DNA of 64,000 bases, from contig NC_061140.1 of NCBI RefSeq assembly GCF_905220365.1, forward strand, positions 6,450,501 to 6,514,500, given 5' to 3'. Each line of letters starts with the position of its first letter. Position 1 is the first letter of the stretch. The translations under genes and the position numbers were made by a program. Of the stretch, positions 25,101-40,100 are shown piece after piece. The notes under the pieces were generated by a model. It was not told where the DNA came from, searched no databases, and was given only the letters and a program-made list of their open reading frames with translations. The stretch is from Vanessa cardui (taxonomy: Eukaryota; Arthropoda; Insecta; Lepidoptera; Nymphalidae).

Positions 25101-28100
25101 TGTAGACAAATTGTAATATTAGTGTTTTATGACATTATAACTTTATATATTTTTTTGCAGTTCTATCCTAACACCCTAGGCCCTAGTTCTCTATGACAGA
25201 TCGTAATTAGCCAAAACGAGTGACGTCATCATTTTATAGGGAATTACATAATACCATATTTACTAACATGATTTTGTATTTTTAATTGTTAAATTTTGAA
25301 AAAGAGTATCCCCTGAGTTTAGTATCCGTTCTCCTCGGTATAATTTACATTCCGAACCGGTGGTCGATTCAAAATTGCTTGTAAAAGCCTACTTCCTAAG
25401 CCTTGAATAAAGAATATTTTGATTTTTAAACGTTTGATGATCGCAGTCGAAATGCAACTAAAACTTTACAAAATGTATATTAGCTCACTTCGGAACGTTA
25501 CATTTAATATTTATTTATAAGTTATATACCTATTAACACAAATACCATAAAGTAGATACATATATTAACTATAATTGCAGTTCAATATTAGCTAACCAAA
25601 TAATTCCAATATAACCCAATTAATAAGCACAGTATGTTCAATTAGTTTTAATTATTTATTACCAATTATGAATTGAGATACCTACTAGTTAAATCCCAAA
25701 TATAACCGTAATGAGCATTAATTGTCATTTAAGAAACAAAGGTTTTAATTTTATTCGAATTTATTTACATGTTTCTGCTTTGATCTGGTTTAAACTAGTT
25801 TCATAATTATGCGGAGTTTAGGAGTTATCCGCAAAAACTAATTAGTTGTTAGTATACGGATATATAACATGAATATAATTAGACTTTCGTATTGATTATT
25901 TATATATAAGCTGTGTTAGCAACTTCGTGCGCGTTTAAATAAAAAAAAAAGATTATTGTTGTAGTTTAGTTGTAGGAGTATTCCTTATTACGTCATTTTT
26001 CTGTCAGCTAAAGTCCTGTCAAAATTGGTCCAGCTATTCTAGAGATTAAACGGACTGACATACAAAAATAGTAATAAAAATATATTTTGGTATATGTTTA
26101 GATTTATTGTTATATACGTATATTCCATTTTTGAAATATAATTTATCACATGCAATCAAAACAATATATCCCAGGCATAACAAAAAAGTATAAGGAACGT
26201 AAACATATCTTTCCTAATTAAAAATTATTTCACATTTATTTCAATAAGCGATTTTCGTCACCTCTCAATTGTCATTATGTAGAGGTGCTATGCAATAGTC
26301 AATTAAAATAAATAAGATATAAATAATAATGATTTTCTCTTAATTGTCATTTCGTTTACATTGCAAATGTACCAATACGGAGCATTTCAAGACATACATT
26401 ATATATATTACACGCTATATGCCATTAGCTTCCATTTTCGTAATGTCGTAATAAAAATATTAAAATCTACTGGTTTACGCCGCACACCTTTAAAGCAGGC
26501 GCCACGATTTATTTCTAATGCCTTTAACAATTATGATTCAGTTAATTTACACAAAACCGTAACCTATTATATACTCAACTCAACAAAAGCTTGTAAATTT
26601 CCCACTGCTGGGCTAAGGCCTCCTCTCCCATTAAGGAGAGGGCTTGGAACATAATCCACCACGCTGTTCCAATGCGGGTTGGTTTCCTTCCAAAATTTTC
26701 CTTTTCCGCCGAGTATGATAACATGAATTATAAATACAAATTAAGCACAATAGATATTCAGTGATGCTTGCCTGGGTTTGAACACGTAATCATCGGTTAA
26801 GATGCACGCGTTTCAACCACTGGGCCATCTCGGCTCTTTTATACATACCTCTTGAACCGATGAATCTATTATTGAAAACTGATTTTTTTTTTTTTATGGT
26901 ATAGGTTGGCGGACGAGCATATGGGCCACCTGATGGTAAGTGGTCACCATCACCCATAGACAATGACGCTGTGAGAAATATTAACTATTCCTTACATCGT
27001 CACTGCGCCACTAACCTTGGGAACTAAGATGTTATGTCCCTTGAGCCTGAAGTTACACTGGCTCACTCACCCTTCAAACCGGAACACAACAATACTGACT
27101 ACTGTTATTTGGCGGTAGAATAACTGATGAGTGGGTGGTACCTACCCAGACGGGCTCGCACAAAGCCCTACCACCAAGTAAACCGATACCGTTAGTATTT
27201 GAGTTTATCGCGTAGAGACAAATAAACGCGGCTGACTTTGTTTTATAATATTTGGTAATTATTTAAGCTACTAGAAGCTACTAGACAGTCTATATAATAC
27301 GTAAATATAAATCTATTTTGGTCGGTATATTTACTTCCGACAGCAATGATTATCGCATTTCAGCCAATTAACACAGATATTTAATGACACCTAAACCTTC
27401 CTCATGAATCACGTTGTTCATTAGTTAAAAATTAATTAAAATCCGTTTGATAATTTTGTTTTTGTTACGAATAGACGGGAGGAGCTATAAAGGTACTTGG
27501 TATTTTAATATTCTGATGAATAAAATATTAAAAACATTTATGCATATATGTTAATACAGTAAAGTAATAATATTTTATTGAAATCGTGCGTCTTTAGTCA
27601 TCTGCAATGTCCTTTTATTACATTGTTAATTTATGAAGGAAAATCTTGTCACCTGGTTTCGAAGGATATTAACTAATAAACATTTTATAATTATTCTAAT
27701 AAAAACACCTATTTATTTCACATATGTATATAAAAATAACTTTGATGATGGAAACACGAAATCCCGCTTGTGGGTAATTTATTTCTTTCTCTGCGGTTAA
27801 GGAAAACATCGTGACGATATTTACATGTGTCGAAAATTTTACTTCATGTGCATATATCGCAGTGGAATATCATTGTGAAAATATCTCCGAAAAAATTTAT
27901 TCTAAGCCTTAAGAGAAAGCCTTAGTTTTTGTTACGTATTGATAGAATAAGAAAAAAATAATATTATGTATATAATCTTATAAGTATCTACAAAGTAAAC
28001 ACGTAAAGTAACAGTCTCTTCATGTTCCTCTGCTGAGGCTTTCTTGCTTTATCAGAAGGAATTTCCAACCAGAACTAAACTTACTATTATAACAATTATA

Positions 28101-31100
28101 AGAAAAAGAAAAAAATATATCGTACGATTTATGTAAAAAAACTTATCTTACTTGCAAACCACTAAGTAGTTTTTAATGAATCTCCGCATCGCGTTATAAA
28201 TATAACCTCATTAAGACGAGTCGAAAGCTTAAGAATTAAATGATTAGCTAGAACTATTAAAGAACATTTAAATTTACTATCACAAAAACCCAAAATGATC
28301 CAATTTTAATTCGCTAGCAATATGACGTCAAATAAACCCATTATTTTATTACAGTTAAAATATGCAGTATCATCGTAAGTTTTAGACTTGTAAGTAATCT
28401 TAATAATCCAAGGACTAATAACATCATCAGTACCAGTAGTAGTAGTAGTATCAATAGTAATATCAATATCCTATGTCATTAAAAAACAGGTTTGGACAAT
28501 TATATGCATAGAAGTAACCGCTAAGAGTGGCACTCGTGAGTAAAATCTATTTCATTAAATATAGTATATATGTAATTTATAACAGTTGGCTTAGTGATTC
28601 GGCTTAGTGGAAGTCCTGGGAAGGAATTGCGTAGTCACCATATACTACCAGAATAACAAACACTTACAGTAACCACTATATGACCACACTAACGAAAAAA
28701 AAAATACTAACGGTGTAACAAATATGACAAACTGTAATATTGAGGATTCTTAATATTTTATACAGAGTCAATGTATGTGACTATTTGCCACAAAACGACC
28801 CATTTGCCAGCTAACCTAAACCTAATGAAAAGAAAATTTTTGCTGCCCTAACCAACCACAGAGCACTGTAAAAAAATCATTCATATGATGTCAACTGACA
28901 ATACTACGCGTTTATGGAAACATAAGAGATTATGTCGGTAATTCTACCTGTATCGTGATCCATGAACACAAAAATACAGTTTATTCATGTTTTGAGGGAG
29001 AACAACTATTAATAAGAAAAATTCCAGGCGAACTAACACAAAATCTACAGCCTATTAAGTAGTACAGTGCCTAAAATTTATTATAATTTAAAATCCGAAT
29101 TGCAAATAAAAAAAAACTTTTACCTCTCTCGTGAAAACTAACCTAAAGTCTATTCCAATCGAAGAAAGAATAAAGATAAACAGACCTAAGATTTATGTAA
29201 GCAACGTTCTTGTTAATATCTCAGCTATATTGTCAACTACTAATAGTTTATATATATATTTATTTATAATATAATAATAATTTTCCTTCCAAAGTCATCG
29301 ACGTTCAAGATCTCATTTTTTCGAAAATTCACAATGTATATCATAGATTATTCAACCATTGATACAGCGTCAATTCGATGTCAAATGATGTTTATTTGAC
29401 TTATGTCCTTTTGTGGTTGAAAAAGTCTGATGTGTTTTTTGTATTTCAACTAACAAATTATCATTTTTTCGCAATCGAATCAAAAAGTAATCGTTGCTGT
29501 TTAGTCGTTTACCCATTTTATACACAAGGATATAATTGCGGTCACTCGTAGTTACATTGTAATAGTATCGGGAACATATGATAACCAACTGTTTAGTTTA
29601 ACTCAATTGAGTAAAGAAAAAACGAATATCTTTGATAGTTTTTCTAAATAGAGTAAATAAAATGGCGTTACCGTAATATTATTAGCTATTAATGATCCGT
29701 ACTTAATATCCAATTAAATAATAATAACTCACCGGATAATTTGAAAACGTCAATTCATTTAATATAAAGACGTTTCGTTTCGTAAATTTTATATAATTTT
29801 AATTAGCATTTCGAATCTTATGAGGTTAATCTTTTATTATTAGAAGATCAAAAGTGTGTAATGAAATTTAATCTTTTACTTAATGAACGTAGCTAATTAT
29901 TTCGTCGGACCAAACGTTTTTGTTTCAAATGATTTCTATATTTATTAATAAATTATATCAGAAGTAATAAAAACGTAATAAATGTTGTAACCTTGAATAG
30001 AAATCACATAAACACGTCAGAAATGCATTCCTAAAGAACATATACGTTCATTTAAAGAAAGTCATAAATATATTTCTTTTATTAAAATAAAAAGTAGGAA
30101 GTAATTTTTTTAGCATTAATATAGTAATTTAAATGTTAATCAGTGTTTATTTTTTTTGCTTAAAATGCTTAACTAGAAATAATTAAAAATTCCTCATAAA
30201 AGTTTTTAACTACTTTAAGGTATTAAATTCTCCTGAGTAATCTTTTTTTCTCTGTATAGGCAATTATATATATATATCGGTAGCAATACTGACATGACGA
30301 AAAAAAAAAAACTATACTATATAAGAATATCGCTCAAATGCCAATTCTGAAGATACATAAAAAAATACAACTTAGTAGTAACGTAGACGTTATCTTCAAA
30401 ACATATGATATATGTAATAATTACTAATTACAAAAGGTTCCCCAAAGTATGGGGGAACATATATTGATATGTCAAATGTATCAGATAACTGATTGTAATG
30501 GAATTTCCAGATGCCTTTGGAATTTTCCTGTTTCTGTTATACGAGTAGGTACAATGAATTGCCGAGCCACTCAAGTGAAACTGTGCAGTCACTTTGGAAT
30601 ACAGTCACTGTTAAAGTCGTTAAAAAGAGGTTGTTTAATTATCATAAATGTTTATGTTTTTTTTTTAATAAATATAGAATAATAAGTGACAATTAATTGA
30701 AACGAAGCGTTAATTAATCGTATGAAATAAACGCCATGTGTGTTGTCTATGGGGTTGTTGTAATTTTCATGACAGAAAAAATGTAACTGTTTAATGGCAT
30801 AACCATAGATTATAAGCGAGGTCTTCAAATTCGACAGGTTTACAAACCAACTACTAATAAATAGCTTCATTCATGTATTAACTGTCCATTTTAAGTGTAA
30901 TGACGTTGAGATCATACGCTTGTCTGCGATATGCCTATAGGGCATCCTTTAAACGTTGTTGGTAGATACGTTTACAGTAAAGTATCAATATTAAATAAAT
31001 ATTTAGCTTTGTCATTGACTGAATATGTCGTTTTATCTCTTTGTGAAAATCAGCTGTAGTGACAAGAAAACTAATATGTTATGACTTATTAAACAAACAT

Positions 31101-34100
31101 CGTTAAACAAATGAAAATATATTGCGCTTTAGTTAACATTGTTTCACTCTATATGACGTTTCAAAATTTACGTTTATTATTATTTTACATAAAAAACAAA
31201 AACGAATTGACTTTTAGCTAAATGTCAAGATCAATTCAAAATAAACGGACCGTCTTCAGAAGGTGAGCTACTCTCATTTTATTAGAGTAAATTGAAAATT
31301 ATTTACATAATGAGTTTATTAATTAAAAATTGCTTTTAAATTATTTAAATGTTGCCATCAAAAACTGTAACAAAATTTTCTTAGTCAATGCTTAGTAGGT
31401 AACCCTGAAAATGATGATGGAAGATTCGATATTTTATCATTTGACAGACACTGCGTTACACAATAGCAAGGCCTTTGTGTTGAAAACAAATAGTAACAGG
31501 TTATTATTAAAATAAATTATTTACTGATACAATTATGATTATAAATTTGTCATATACAGATATGGAAAATGTTAGATGTTGTTTCATTATTTTTTTTTAT
31601 TCTAGCGACAAACAAAAAGGTTTTCCTTTGCATTAATTGTCAATTCAAGACATTTGTATTTTGTTTAACGCAATACTGTTCATTGTATATGGTATCCCTG
31701 AATGTCCCTTTGTCACACCTAATTTTTTCAAACTGACTATGTATGACAGATTTGGATTCATGCTCTAAGACATTTGCTTATTATTCTTAAAATATGTTTA
31801 TTTATTTTTTACTTTAACCATCTAAAGTTTCTGTTCTATATTCTTTAAATAAGTCATATTATTTTAATGTAATTGTAATCAATTGGTCCTACTTCTATTG
31901 TACATAATATAATTAAACACGCGTCACTTTTTATCTATGTTTGGTTTATACACCTGTCATATTGCGTAATTAAATAGACATATACGAATGCATACAATGT
32001 TCTTTATATGTAATTTTCATTAAAATAGAAATTTACTTCGTAATAGTTCATAATTCTTATTAATGATTGTTGACATCGAAATCCTAAACTTTTGTATTTC
32101 TATTTTGCCAAGATGAAATTCTATCGATAAACCCTAATTTCAATTAAGAATAATAAGTGACTTAGATTCATTGAAATCCCTTAATTAAAAGTGTCTCTTT
32201 ATAAAAAAAATCAGACTCACGGACAAATCAGCAGTCAATGTTTCGCATATAAAACATTAGGGTTTATGGATATCCAAATTTATTTTATATATTTTAATTT
32301 TAAAGACTGAGGTGTTATAACTCATAGTAATAAAATCGTTAAGATGTGTATATAGTTATAATGTGTAAGTATAAAATTGCTTTATATCCGATTGCACTCT
32401 CATATTTTTCAGGGATAAAAAGTCATTTTTCGGTCCGTACACTATCGCTATGCAATAAATCTAAACGATTTGTTGGGTTCCGGACACCGTTGTTGGGTAA
32501 AAAAGGGTAACCAATAAATTCACTTTTCGTTTATAATATTAGCTGGAATACAACTCACCGACTTCATCCGCCTTCACGAGTTTCGTAGCAATTGATCTCA
32601 GGGAAGTTGCGCCCGCGGAGCTGAACATGTCCAATACTGGCCCCAGGAAGTACACAGTTCGAGACGGAGCTAGCGCGTATACTAAGCTTGCTGCTATCCT
32701 GCTCACACACGCAACGATGCCAATAATACTGTCCTCTATCTTCCACCTTTTGCTGAATAAATATATTGTTACGAAGGATCCTGTCAAAGACAAAGTAGAT
32801 GATAGAATCGCATATTAGGCTAAATACAAAGCTATAATATAACAATAATAATAAATTTGGTATAGATGTAAGTAAGTATCACTGGTTTCTAATATATATT
32901 CTAACAAAAAAAAAACCGATAGAATCTAGTCCATATATTTGCCTACAGCTCTATCAACAAATAACTTGGTAAAATCAATAAAATGCCACATGGAAATAGT
33001 TAATTATAACCTGTAACACTCCAGTTAGTGTGTTTTTATTCATGTAAGTAAATTTATTTATTTCAAAATGTTACATTACTGAGAATTTCCCACGCTAATA
33101 TTAATATTTGCTGTAATGAAACAATTTGACTTAGCGTTTATTTGAATAGAAATCTCTTTCCGGTAATGAGACATTATCAGCTTGTTGATGAATAATTGTT
33201 AATAAGAGGAAATATATATCTTAAGCAAACATAACAACGGAAATTTTAGGTTAATATTATTGAAAATCTAAAATCCTTGTGAAATTCAAATCGATTGCAA
33301 AAAAATTTAACTCAAAAATAATTTATAACAAATTATTATAATACAAATTAACTTCAGTGTAATGTATGACATGTTTTTAAAAAAAATTGGGAACTTTTAT
33401 GGTATTTGTTTTAAAGGAATCAGATGAATAAAAAAAAAAAAATTAATCTCACTGTAATATTACTAGGGACAAATCTTGTAAATATTATGAAGTTGAACTA
33501 CAAGTAGGTTTTATGGAATTATTTTAAATGAATTCCAAAAAAAAAACAATCGATAACGAACTTGAACTTGCTCTCTACTTAATCGTGCCTACCATAGTAA
33601 CAAGATTTACTACATTTTACAAGTCATAAATAAAAATAGAGCAAAACAAAATTAGATAAAAGGTCACAATGTAAAAGTTTTTAAACTGGTCTGTCTTTCG
33701 CAAAATCTGAGCCGTAGGTCCATGAACTCTGGTTGGGAAATCGTTTATTTCATCGAAGTGATCGATTGTTTATAATCGAGTCAACCATAGATTCTCTTAT
33801 TTTCACGCTCCGTTGCGTGAAATACGTATAATTAACAATGTCTGCTTAATATAGACAGGTACTGTAATCATTCCATCCTTACCTAACACTTTGCTTCATC
33901 TTTATTTAAAATTTACTTATTCTCAATTTCAAAATTAAAAATATATATGTTACAAATTGAATATTTACTGTCAATATCCGAAAATGTTTTCTAATTTACA
34001 TAATTGTAATGAACAGGTCATTGATCTGATATATAGATAGACGAACAAAGGTTATCTTGGTCGATAGTAATTAGCAAGGAGAAATATAAGTTGATCATTA

Positions 34101-37100
34101 AATCTTCAATGCCTTGTCAATAATGGGACTTAAGGCGTTTTATTTTTTTGATTTCACAAACCATTCAAATTACTGATTGCCGCTGATACAACTCATGATT
34201 AGGGTAGTTCCTATCTAGCTTAGCATGAATACTAAGCTGAATATGGTTTCGTAAAGATCGAAAAATGCACACATATTTGTTATCTAAATTGGTGGTTGAT
34301 GACAATTAATTCTAAACTCTACGAAATCAAGTCGTAGTTTAATATTTATCTAAATTTCCTTTTTATTAATTTCCTTATCGTATGTTTTCATTTAGACTTA
34401 TTTCAACAACAGCCTGTAAATTCCCACTGCTGGGCTAAAGGCCTCCTCTCCCTTTAAGGAGAAGGTTTGGAACATATTCCTCCACGCTGTTCCAATGCGG
34501 GTTGGTTGAATACACATGTGGCAGAATTTTTATGAAATTTGTCACATGCAGGTTTCCTCACGATGTTTTCCTTCACCGCTGAGCACAAGATGAATTATAA
34601 AGACAAATTAAGCACATGAATCGCAATCATCGGTTAAGATGCACGCGTTCTAACTCTTATATTATATTAACTGAATTTACTTACCAATGGTACCAACGAG
34701 GACCGAATATGTGAGGAACAAGCTGTAGTCGATTTCGGTGAATTTGAACTTGTAGCGAGTGAACCAGTACGTCATCTGCGCCTCACCTTAATTTCAAAAA
34801 AAGAACTATTAGTCTCGCAAACAAGAAAAAAAAAACAACGAATCTGTAAATAGGCGATGACACCGACGGCGACTTCCTAAACAGACTATAAATAAAATTA
34901 GATATAAACGTTGCATAATAAATGCAACAGAATAATTGTCTTAATTTTAATTAAATTCATATCATCTGTGATTACATTAATTAATCAACAGAACTTGTAG
35001 TTGGTAATTCCATGTATAATTATGTATGGCAAGGCTAATTAAACGACACAAAAATGTTGAAAATTCTATATAATCAATTGGCAATGACGTCTTATGTTAT
35101 ATCGTATTTAGTTTAAAGTAAATTGTTATTACTTTTTAGTTTATTTAAACAAAAATATTAAATAATTGTCGAACCAATTCAATACTAGTATTATTCATAA
35201 AAAAGACATCGTTTTCTAATCCGTAGGTATATAAATTGGAAAGAAAATTTGCACAGTAACTGAAAGGCAACGATTTTGTGTAGATATCTTTTAAAAATAA
35301 AAAGTAGCTGTTTATAAATTAATTAAATAGACGAACTTTTCATACTTATCTAAATATTGTCACATATGATTTGGTTTCACTGGTGACAGGAGGCCTGATT
35401 CATATTGATTTGATTTGCCCAGGGCATCGAAACTTGGATACATTGGTAAATCCTAGTAGTATTTTTGAAAGAAATCCACGGTCATGATTTTATTGTAAAT
35501 AAGCTCAAGAATATATTACATACATTTAATCATTCATACATATGAGTATGTGTATATTACACAATCTGTATATATAGCGAATATTAGGTTTCTATTAATT
35601 TAAATTAAATCCAGTTACGTTTTTTTAGTATTTAAATTTTTTTTTGCACGGGAAGGAGCTAATTTCTGACGCTTTGGTTTCACTAGCTTAGAAGAAAGAA
35701 CTCAACTGTTGTATTGTTTTAAAATAATTTTACTTACTATAAATAAATAAAAGATAGCAGCTATTATTAAAAAGATGAAGTTAATTATGGTATTAAAAAA
35801 AACGAAATAAAAATGAGTACCATCTGTACATTAAATAATCTATCAAAAAAAATACTTATTTTATTTACATGTAACATGTAAATAAAATAAGTATTTTTAA
35901 CTATAACTGTCATTTCAAATGCGTTCAATAAATTATCTCTGAAATATTGATTTTAATAAACTGTACTGAAAAGTTTTAAATTTACTTGTTACCAATAAAA
36001 ATCTTTCATATCATAAGGATGTTGATATTTTATAATCTTAATAATATTAAGTCAATTCTACTCATAAAAATCATCCAAGTGGCTGCTTGCCAACTTCACC
36101 CTCTTCAAATAAATTCCATAGCGTTTCTAATAAATTGGTATAGTAGTACACAATCTTTATCTTTCATAATGGTCATTCTAGTACATACTGAGAACGTTAT
36201 AGTTTTTATCGTAATCACAATCATCAGTTATTCTACCGCCAAATAACAGTACTCAGTATTGTTGTGTTCCGGTTTGAAGGGTGAGTGAGCCAGTGTAACT
36301 ACAGCACAAGGGACATAACATCTTAGTTCCCAAGGTTGGTGGCCCATTGACGATGTAAGGTAATATATCTTACAGTGTCATTGTCTATGGGTGATGGTGA
36401 CCACTTACCATCAGGTGGCCCATATGCTCGTCCGCCAACCTATAACATAAAAAAAATAAATAATAAACTTCAATAATGGTAAGTGATTGAATTACATAAT
36501 ATGAAGTATATTACAAATGTTTATGTTGATGATGAATCAAACCAATGAACCGAATTTGATGAAATTTTGGTGTAAGGCAAACTTAAACTTCAAGGAAGGG
36601 CGTAGGCTAGCTTTTTTGCCTAAAACATGACAACGAACCAAAACAAAAATTTGAAGTATAGCTCTTTTTTAAATTATTTTCGTTACTATATTTTTTACTA
36701 ACTTTTATAAAAAATACTCTATTCTTCATTTATATTTCAAAGATTAGACTTGTATAAATAGTCGTGCTGGCCCAGTGACCTTCAATCTTAACCGATAATG
36801 CTTATTTCAAATCCGGGTCCACTGAACTACTGAAAATCACTGAATCGATGTGCTTAAATTGTATTGATAATTCATCTCGTCTTTGACGGTGAAGATAACA
36901 ACCGTGAACTGCACTTGGCTTGGCGGACGAGAATTTACTACGTGTATCTACCGCTGGTATTGGAACAGCGTTATGGAATAAGTTTCAAATTCGGAGACGG
37001 AGATTTACTCATCAGCACTCTAATAGGTTGTTAATTTTTATATATCTTGTATATTATTATTTTTTATTTAACGTTGATTATCTCAGAATATTGAATACCA

Positions 37101-40100
37101 CGTATTGAATATCATGAAGATTGAATACCACGCGAGCAAAATCAAAACAAACACAAAAAATATGTATTTCACTTTAATGTAATATCTCATATAAACTTTA
37201 TAGTACAATTAAAATACGACGAAGAAAAATACTTAAAATTATTTATATTCCCACGTGTTATTACAATAATATGTAATGTAAGGATTTAGTCAAAACATGT
37301 AGGTTGAAGATAAGCTAAATGGAACGTAGTTTATAAATTATATCTGAGAACGCCAAAATAAACAAAAAATGACCTGATTTCTTGTACTCATCTCAACGCT
37401 TCTAACTAAATTTGTCACGTATTGCTGTGACAATAAATTCAACTACTTTTATGAAAATACTAGCGACCCGCCCCGGCTTGGCACGCTTTCACGGGTGAAA
37501 TTTGCAACATGAGCGCAAAAAAATGTAAGACATCATTTTGAACCTTCTAAAATTATCAGTGTTTTTCTGTTATGAATATAAACCTTCCTCTTGAATCACT
37601 CTATTTGTTAAAAAAACCTCATCAAAATCCGTTGCTTAGTTTTAAAGATTTAAAAATACATAGGGTATAGGAACAGAGAAACCGACTTTGTTTTACACTA
37701 TGTAACGATAAGTATTACAAAAATAGCAAGGATTTACCCGATATAGATAATATAAAAAGTCAATTTTTACTTGTTTTTTTTTTTTTTTTGTATATAGAAA
37801 ATACTGTAACGAGTTTCTATTAATTTAACAATTTAACAAAAAACATTTAATGTTATTAAATTATTGGCTATATTCTGTAGAATTGCAAACAGTTAAAACA
37901 TGCTAAATATTTCAGTGTAATCCTGGAATTAAACTGCAATTTAAGTACTAATAATGTATAAATTAAGCGAATGCAACAAACTACAGATATTCAAAATATT
38001 TACCAATGAATGTAATTCCGGTGGCAGAGCTGAAAATTTACTGAGTTCTATTATTATTGGAGTATGTTACCGAAAATAATGGGACTTAAAATTAACAAAT
38101 ATTGTTTATTATTGTGAAATATCCTAGTCGCTTTGCTCGTTAACCCTTAACTTTTAGTCAATCAAATTAGTTGCAATGGTTGAAAATAAAGGAGTCAGCA
38201 TAGTCCACAAAAATCGTATTTCTTTTATGTATTTTGATGGTAGACGCATTTTATGTTCGTCCATTATTTTAAGATTTATTGACTGTCGAAACATAGAAAG
38301 GTTCGTGTCAGTCTTTTTTTCATTTGTCAATTTGTTTTTAGAGTGACATTTTTGTAAGCGATGCGACCGTATACTTCGATTAGACGCTACTACTTCCTTA
38401 GGGTTTGAGTTTGCTTTATCAAATTCGGTCTATTTTTTTGGCTATGAAAGATTAGCACTCGAAAGATTTCACTCAATTGTTATTTTCGAATTTATAATAT
38501 TAGTATAGATAGTCTGTGTCGTAATTATGATATAGGACGAGCTAAGTGAATTAGTTTTAAATGTTTCCCAAACATTGACAAGTTCTATGTTTGAGAAATC
38601 TATGTATGGTTCGGAAAAGATAGAGATAATCTTTCCTCAACTAAGAAGAACATTATAAATATATATATTTAATTGTATGAAATTCATATACTTTAATTAT
38701 AAATACTATGTCGCAATAAGCAGCTATTTATACATAAATATTTTTATGTTTCATGTGTAAAAGGAAGCCAGCTACAATGATAATATTAAAGAGTATGTTG
38801 ATCTGAATAATAATTTAATCTTAAGCATGTGACACGTGTGAACTATAACCTACATAAACAGAGAAAATATTAACGTTACTTCTAAGATATATTATCTCTG
38901 TATTCATTATTCTATTTTTTTTTCGCAAACTACTGTAGGTACAAATACAGAGTGTTTCAATTAAATTATGTATATTTCAATTTACAAGAGTTTTTATTTA
39001 TTAAATTTTACATCTTAATAAAAGAAAAAATAAAGTAAGAAACTGATAACTCTGTTTCTGGTTAAGAGCTAACCTCCTGTATTAAGTATTTGGAGCTTAC
39101 TCTACCACTTTAGTTTATGCATCAGAGTTTATTTCGACATTTGCAGGATGTTTTCCTTCACAGCTCATTGCGAGATAAATTAATAATTCATAAGTGACTG
39201 GATTTAACCCACCTTGTAGGTACTGCATTGGGCTTCATTCATTATTTAAATAGGAATATTCATATATTTTTAAGGCAATGGCGATTAACAGGTTGTTGCT
39301 AAATTAGTCTGCTAATATATTTGTTTACAAAAACAACAGCAGCCTGTTAGTTTCCCACTGCTGAGCTAAAGGACTCTTCTCCCTTTAAGGAGAAGGGGAC
39401 GTATTCCAACACGGAGTTCCAATACGGATTGGTGAAACATGTGGCAGAATTTCTATTAAATTAGACACATGCAGGTTTCCTCACCTCATGATGTTTTCCT
39501 TCATCGCCGAGAAAGACATGAATTATAAATACGAATTAGGCACATGAATATTCAGTGGTGCCTCCCTAGGTTTGAACACGCAATCATCGGTTCAGAAACA
39601 CGCGTTCTAACCACTGGACCATCTCGCCTTTTGTGTTTATTATGGTATAATACAAAGGGTGTTTGTTTAATATCCTTTATATTATACCATATACATAAAT
39701 AGAAAATAAATTTGACTTTAGTTTAAATCATATATGTAACTTAATCACGCATAAATTAGTGTAATTGCAGTGCATGCATAGTCGCTTGCAAACGGCATTT
39801 GCGTAATATACGTTAAAAACATTTATACTGGAATAAATGTTGAGTTAATTTATGCAATATTATTCGTATATTTTTTGGTATCTTCCATCACATGGCAAGA
39901 GTATCTATATTCTATGTAAATAAATCTTATATATTTGTTTCTACGGCTTTCATTCCACAATGAATTCCAGAACGGAAACAATCAAAATAGCAAGTATGAT
40001 TTATTACTAAACTAACTGTATATTCTTTATAGGCACACAAATGTATCTATATACAACTTTCAGTGTAAAGAAAAAACATAAAAAAGTATTTCTTGTTTTC

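Larger units (their letters stand above)
22376..32558. other. Intron 3 of SLC46-like gene 1 (10.2 kb, repeat-rich)
   Basis: The largest intron of the gene. It carries SINE B copies (23226-23438, 23690-23900, 26578-26835 and a scrap at 27783-27875), a LINE 3' tail (25345-25425), repeat E (25910-26140) and SINE A (26882-27178). It also carries repeat D scraps (about 24830-24865 in - orientation and 27388-27480), an (AGT)n run at 28433-28452 and a possible reverse-transcriptase scrap (30511-30660). The rest is AT-rich with nothing recognisable. Confidence 0.6.

Noticed and set aside
32564..32845. 93-codon - strand open frame overlapping exon 3
   Set aside because: Different frame from the exon whose length and sequence match the paralogue.
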